Below are positions 60,501 through 64,000 of a DNA stretch of 64,000 nt, piece by piece. Within the stretch, counting starts at the first letter, position 1. Every line of letters begins with the position of its first letter. The notes beneath the pieces are model-generated. The model was not told where the DNA came from. It was given only the letters and a program-made list of their open reading frames with translations, and made no database searches. The DNA comes from Polytrichum commune (lineage: Eukaryota; Streptophyta; Polytrichopsida; Polytrichales; Polytrichaceae): the NCBI GenBank assembly GCA_950295325.1, contig OX485803.1, positions 52,655,554 to 52,719,553 of the forward strand, written 5' to 3'. Both the position numbers and the translations under genes were made by a program.

Positions 60501-60885
60501 GCCGTGCGAGGTCCCGGGTGCGGATGACGCTCAACCCCCACAAGCGCCGCGCCTCATCGAACCTCCCGAATGTGGCATTGACACGGAACACGAGGAGGAT
60601 CGCGAGCGACGGCGCGCTCAAAGTGAATGGGAAGGAGGAGACACTCAAGAGCGGCACCAACTTTGGGAGTCCGCCTTTGGACACCCAATAGTTGAAGGTG
60701 GTCACAAACACGGCGTTGAACGTGCAAAGAACAATGATAGGAGGTCCGACGGCGATGAAGTTGGGGCCTGATGACCACACTATGGTCCACATGGCGCGAG
60801 CATGGCGCCATCGCGATTTGTGACGGAACCAATCAGCGTGGTTGTAGAGTCGGTGTCGGTGCCTATACACTGGTAGCACCTCCGC
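57554..60885 (-). CDS. Plastid bestrophin-like (UPF0187/VCCN-type) anion channel, 5' end not seen
   Basis: Exon 60885-60301 and exon 58231 (or 58234)-57554 join in phase and give about 420 residues. The first begins after an acceptor with AEVLPVYRHRHRLYNHADWF. Family marks are FRHKSRWRHA, ILLVFRVNATFGRFDEARRLW, the exon 2 CERIFNTPIPVSLTRMTSR, LWHLGLPFGLW and YIEEVGVMIEEPFWVLALSA, several of them membrane segments. Arabidopsis VCCN1 is a voltage-dependent chloride channel of the thylakoid that tunes the proton-motive force; that role is inferred here. An acidic/Ala-rich then Ser-rich tail follows. The exon carrying the transit peptide should lie above 60885 but I cannot find it. Both exons are far richer in G+C than the surroundings. 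The 2.07-kb intron holds SINE-like and MITE repeats. Confidence 0.85.
58326..59275 (-). repeat. Tandem array of a SINE-like 244-bp unit in the bestrophin-like intron
   Basis: The word CCAAAGCACAGGAGG recurs at 58349, 58541, 58785 and 59029, spaced 192, 244 and 244 bp. On the minus strand each unit carries TGGTGGAGAG (fits the pol III A box) and, 28 bases on, GGTTCAATTCC or AGTTCAATTCC (B box), so it is probably tRNA-derived. Between the SINE-like parts lies an ACTAAATACGAATGCGTACC segment, so the unit is a SINE plus flank. Confidence 0.8.
59580..60015. repeat. MITE pieces in the bestrophin-like intron
   Basis: 59580-59705 (ending AACACTAAATATCCTTTTTA) is the inverse of 23570-23700. 59816-60000 is an inverted partial copy of family C. 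A run of about 12 G follows near 60007. Confidence 0.7.
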
Positions 60886-63383
60886 CTGTAGTGTTCAATC
60901 ATATGTTGTAACACATTAGGAAAGAGTCTAAATGCATTTAACTAGTATTTGACCAATAAATGTCGACCAAGACCTAGCTTGAAATCCGGGTAGTTGGTAA
61001 CCTTTGTTATTATATGGTCAAGTCTCAAAGCCTTATGATGCATCTTAACGCAATTATATTACTAGATTATAAGATTCATTTTAGTGTGAGATTTTTCTCA
61101 TAGCCATTGAGTAAAGGAACTCGATAACATGAGTTTAAGAAGTCACATGACAATGATCCTTAAATCAAATTTTCCATATTCCTAATAACTTTTGGAGTTC
61201 ACATGAATTTATGGTTCATTATAAGATTTAGTTTTTTAATTTTCCGGCCTCATTTCTTACCCGATCGTTTGGAGTCCCCCAATGAAGTTGATTACATAAC
61301 TTAGAATAACTAACATATTATGAACACATAGTCTAATCTCTTTTAAATGTGTGTCTTTTGGTGTCTGTCGTAGATCCAGATCTAACCACACACCATTTAC
61401 ATACAAGTTTCCAATTAAGACAAGTGACTAAATTAGGTACACATACCTTACATGCATGAGATTACTTGACATTGTTGAGGACCTAGTCTATGGATTTAGT
61501 CTACAATTTTGGCTTTCCTTAGTTAACTCCCTCCATGGCGGCATGAATGTTTTATGTAACCTAAACACAACTTGCCATAGGTGGTGCACTTGATGACACA
61601 AGAGCCTCCATTTCCCATGTGTTGTCCACTTTACCACATGTTTCCGCGCAGAACGTATCATTTTATCAGTTGATGTTGTGGGGAGTTGTAAATTGTTGTT
61701 TATTCTTACCTAGTCTATCATGCTAGAGGTTTTATTCTAATTTTACCTAGAAACCTCTTTACGAGTAGCAAATATAGTCTAATCATTTTTGAACTCCAAT
61801 GCTCTCGTTTTGGAACACGTGCACAATGCATGGTACACAAAAATTGGAACATATGATGACATGAACACTCGATCATGCATTTGTATTACAAAAGTCACAT
61901 GTGAATTTGTGAGGTGAAATAGAACTTTTAGGACACGAGTTTTATTCATATAAAGAAGAGACTGAATGGTGAAGAAGAGATCTAGATGTTGTCCCATACC
62001 CTACCACCAGGTCAATTTCGTAATCACTCCACAAAATTCTACCACTAAATAAGAAAATCCAATTATTTGCATGCATTTGTGAGCTTTGAAACTTCATATT
62101 TGTAATGAAATCAAACTAATGTGGTGTATTTCTTGTATTGTAGTTGTATTAAAAAAAATCAACACACAACTGCTTAAAATGACCTAGAATGAATGGTTCT
62201 TGATTTCAAGAAATTTGTTTCCAGTCCAATTCATACAAGAAACTTGCCATTTCATTCAAGTCAATTTAAGATATCACTTTCCGAAATCTAAATGAACTCC
62301 ACTATATAGTATACATGTGATTCAGTGTGGCCCACACTATTCATTATCAACCCATGTAAATGATATCACAATCAATTTGGTAGGAACCGAAGAAAATGGC
62401 ATGAAAATTTTGTTGGAGATACCTTTTGTTTTCATAACATACATCAAAGCCTCCTTACAAATTAGTGAATCCAAATAGGTTGTTTGTTGATCATTCAAAT
62501 GTAAACATCGTCTCCAAGCAAGCACCATAAGTGGAAAGAAAGTATTGGAAAATCACAAACTCGCTCGCAAATGGAAAGCCCCATCCAAGAGTCAAAGGAT
62601 AACTCTCAGTTGCTTCATCAAAACTCATGCAAGGTAGATGGGTCTTAAGTGGCTCGTTTTTTTCTTGATCGGACCCGGAGATTCAACTGGTATGTGGTTC
62701 GTTGAGGATCAAAGAGCAAACATCACAAAGACACATGTTGAAAAGAGTATTCAACTATGTCTTTAAATATCAATAACTATTCTGCACTCAATAGTGAACA
62801 CAATTGAGAGGACTTAAATATTTAGTTGAGAAATCAACAAACATGCACTTCCAATAACCATAACTAAATCAAGGGAGGTCCAATTTCCGATCCGGTTTTT
62901 GCACAAGTTTCATCATAGATTTGCTAATGCACCATGACTTTTGTTGTGTAAAATCTCATTGGTAGAAGTTAGAGAACATGAAAAAATGAACCAAATAACA
63001 CGCACATACCTTAGTCCTATATCACAAGGCCACTTAAAGGGAAGGTACCTTGCGCGTCCAAAACATACATCAAAGCCTCCTTGCAAATCAGTTCATTCCC
63101 GCTTAAAAGTTCGCTCCAGTTGGCAGATTAAAACCTCTGCTTTACACAGGGATTGATGACATTGGAAGCAATTTCCTACATGTTGATTAAGAGAATTTGT
63201 GCATTAATTCTAGACTAAATTATGTGAAGTAGGGAGTCTGGTTGAAAGTGGCCATTCATATTGTGCTCACAAATACTTGGCTCATGGCACCCTTCAAAAT
63301 GAAATAGGTTAAGGGATGCCAATAGACGCAACATGAGATTGGTGTGTCTATTGGATGTCAATAGACGTGACATTGAAAATAAC
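60886..63383. other. Intergenic region upstream of the bestrophin-like exon
   Basis: No gene supported and no exon for the missing N-terminus found. A degraded MITE family B piece is at about 61190-61450, a partial family A copy at about 62380-62615 (ending TCAAAGGATAACTC), and another B-like piece at 62640-62960. The phrase AACATACATCAAAGCCTCCT occurs at both 62439 and 63061. Confidence 0.4.
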
Positions 63384-63733
63384 GCCCCGGGCTAGATCAC
63401 ATCTTCATTCGGCTGGGCCCCGCCCCTCCCACGCCTCCTTCACTGCCTGGTCTTCTTGCCTGCACCTACGCAAGAACTTTTCCTCGTTGGGAACCAATAT
63501 AACAATACCCGGTCAAAATTACAAACATTCAAGTTGACATCATTATTCCCAAGTTTATCGATGAAGTTCCTTCACATGCCAATGGAGCTTAATGGCTTAA
63601 GTGACCGCGTATTGTCATGTTGGTTCCCAACGAGGAAGAGTTCCCACGCAGGTACAGGCAAGAAGACCAGACAGTGAAGAAGGCATGGGAAGGGCGGGGC
63701 CCAACTAAATGAAGATGTGACCTAGCCTGGGGT
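63384..63733. mobile_element. Foldback MITE, Mutator-type, with 9-bp target duplication
   Basis: GAAAATAAC flanks it perfectly at 63375-63383 and 63734-63742. The left end starts GCCCCGGGCTAGATCACATC and the reverse complement of the right end ACCCCAGGCTAGGTCACATC. The arms pair for about 120-130 bp with few mismatches, around a loop of about 110 bp. A 9-bp duplication fits Mutator-like elements. It has no coding capacity and is more GC-rich than its surroundings. Confidence 0.85.
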
Positions 63734-63742
63734 GAAAATAAC

Positions 63743-64000
63743 ATGCAACATGTGTATATTTGTCCAGCCTTTGAAGTTGAATGAAATAAGCCTTATTGAG
63801 TCTTTATTACAAGCTCCGTGGGGGGGGGGAGGAATAGGTTGAGAATTGTGGAATTGTTATTCTATGTCATCCTCCTTTGCCCAAAATGTAAAATTTCTAA
63901 TTTCTAAATGGACATTCCTGTGCAAAAAGTCATTTACTTCCACCTATGGCCAATAGCTAAGGCCAACTAAATAGTTTATGAAGCCCAGTTTCATTGACAC
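63743..64000. other. Right edge, nothing recognised
   Basis: AT-rich anonymous sequence with one run of about nine G near 63822. Confidence 0.4.

Overview
This is a stretch of nuclear DNA from a land plant. The signs are spliced genes with GT-AG introns, plant-specific families (a QUA3-type pectin methyltransferase, a plastid bestrophin-like channel, a plastid SOUL protein), degenerate TTTAGGG telomere-like repeats, and dense transposon remains in an AT-rich background. The species cannot be read from the sequence. The introns are long and MITE-filled, and the proteins recall but do not copy the flowering-plant versions, so a non-flowering plant is possible. That is inference only.

Layout. 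1-2919 and 10457-12897 are repeat-derived DNA that was continuous before a Mutator-like element (MULE) inserted. The MULE spans 2920-10446, with terminal inverted repeats and a perfect 10-bp target-site duplication. It holds two divergent genes: a decayed MULE transposase on the minus strand, and on the plus strand a well-preserved spliced gene that looks like a beta-class DNA amino-methyltransferase. A tandem array of a ~359-bp unit lies between them. This is the most interesting object in the window. A hAT element follows (12898-16984, perfect 8-bp duplication ATGGATGA), with a wrecked transposase, G-rich blocks near both ends and internal tandem repeats. 18332-22030 (minus) is a two-exon gene for an unrecognised 861-residue protein. 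22.1-28.9 kb is gene-poor repeat DNA.

29144-34722 (minus) is a complete nine-exon QUA3/PMT13-like gene (597 residues). 47362-53105 (plus) is a seven-exon plastid SOUL heme-binding gene. These two genes point away from each other, and each begins with a homologous 5' leader and first-intron segment (36.2-36.7 kb and 45.57-46.0 kb), as if a promoter/leader had been duplicated in inverted orientation. Between them lie a 75-bp tandem array and a broken hAT (ZNF862/DUF4371-type) transposase at 39.6-41.9 kb. 57554-60885 (minus) is a GC-rich plastid bestrophin-like channel gene lacking a visible first exon. A decayed copy of its 3' end lies just downstream, and a tandem SINE-like array sits in its intron. 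A 350-bp foldback element with a perfect 9-bp duplication lies at 63384-63733.

The three recognisable host genes are unrelated housekeeping functions (Golgi pectin synthesis, plastid heme/tetrapyrrole binding, thylakoid anion channel) and do not form a pathway. The MULE's two genes are the only ones that look like parts of one unit.
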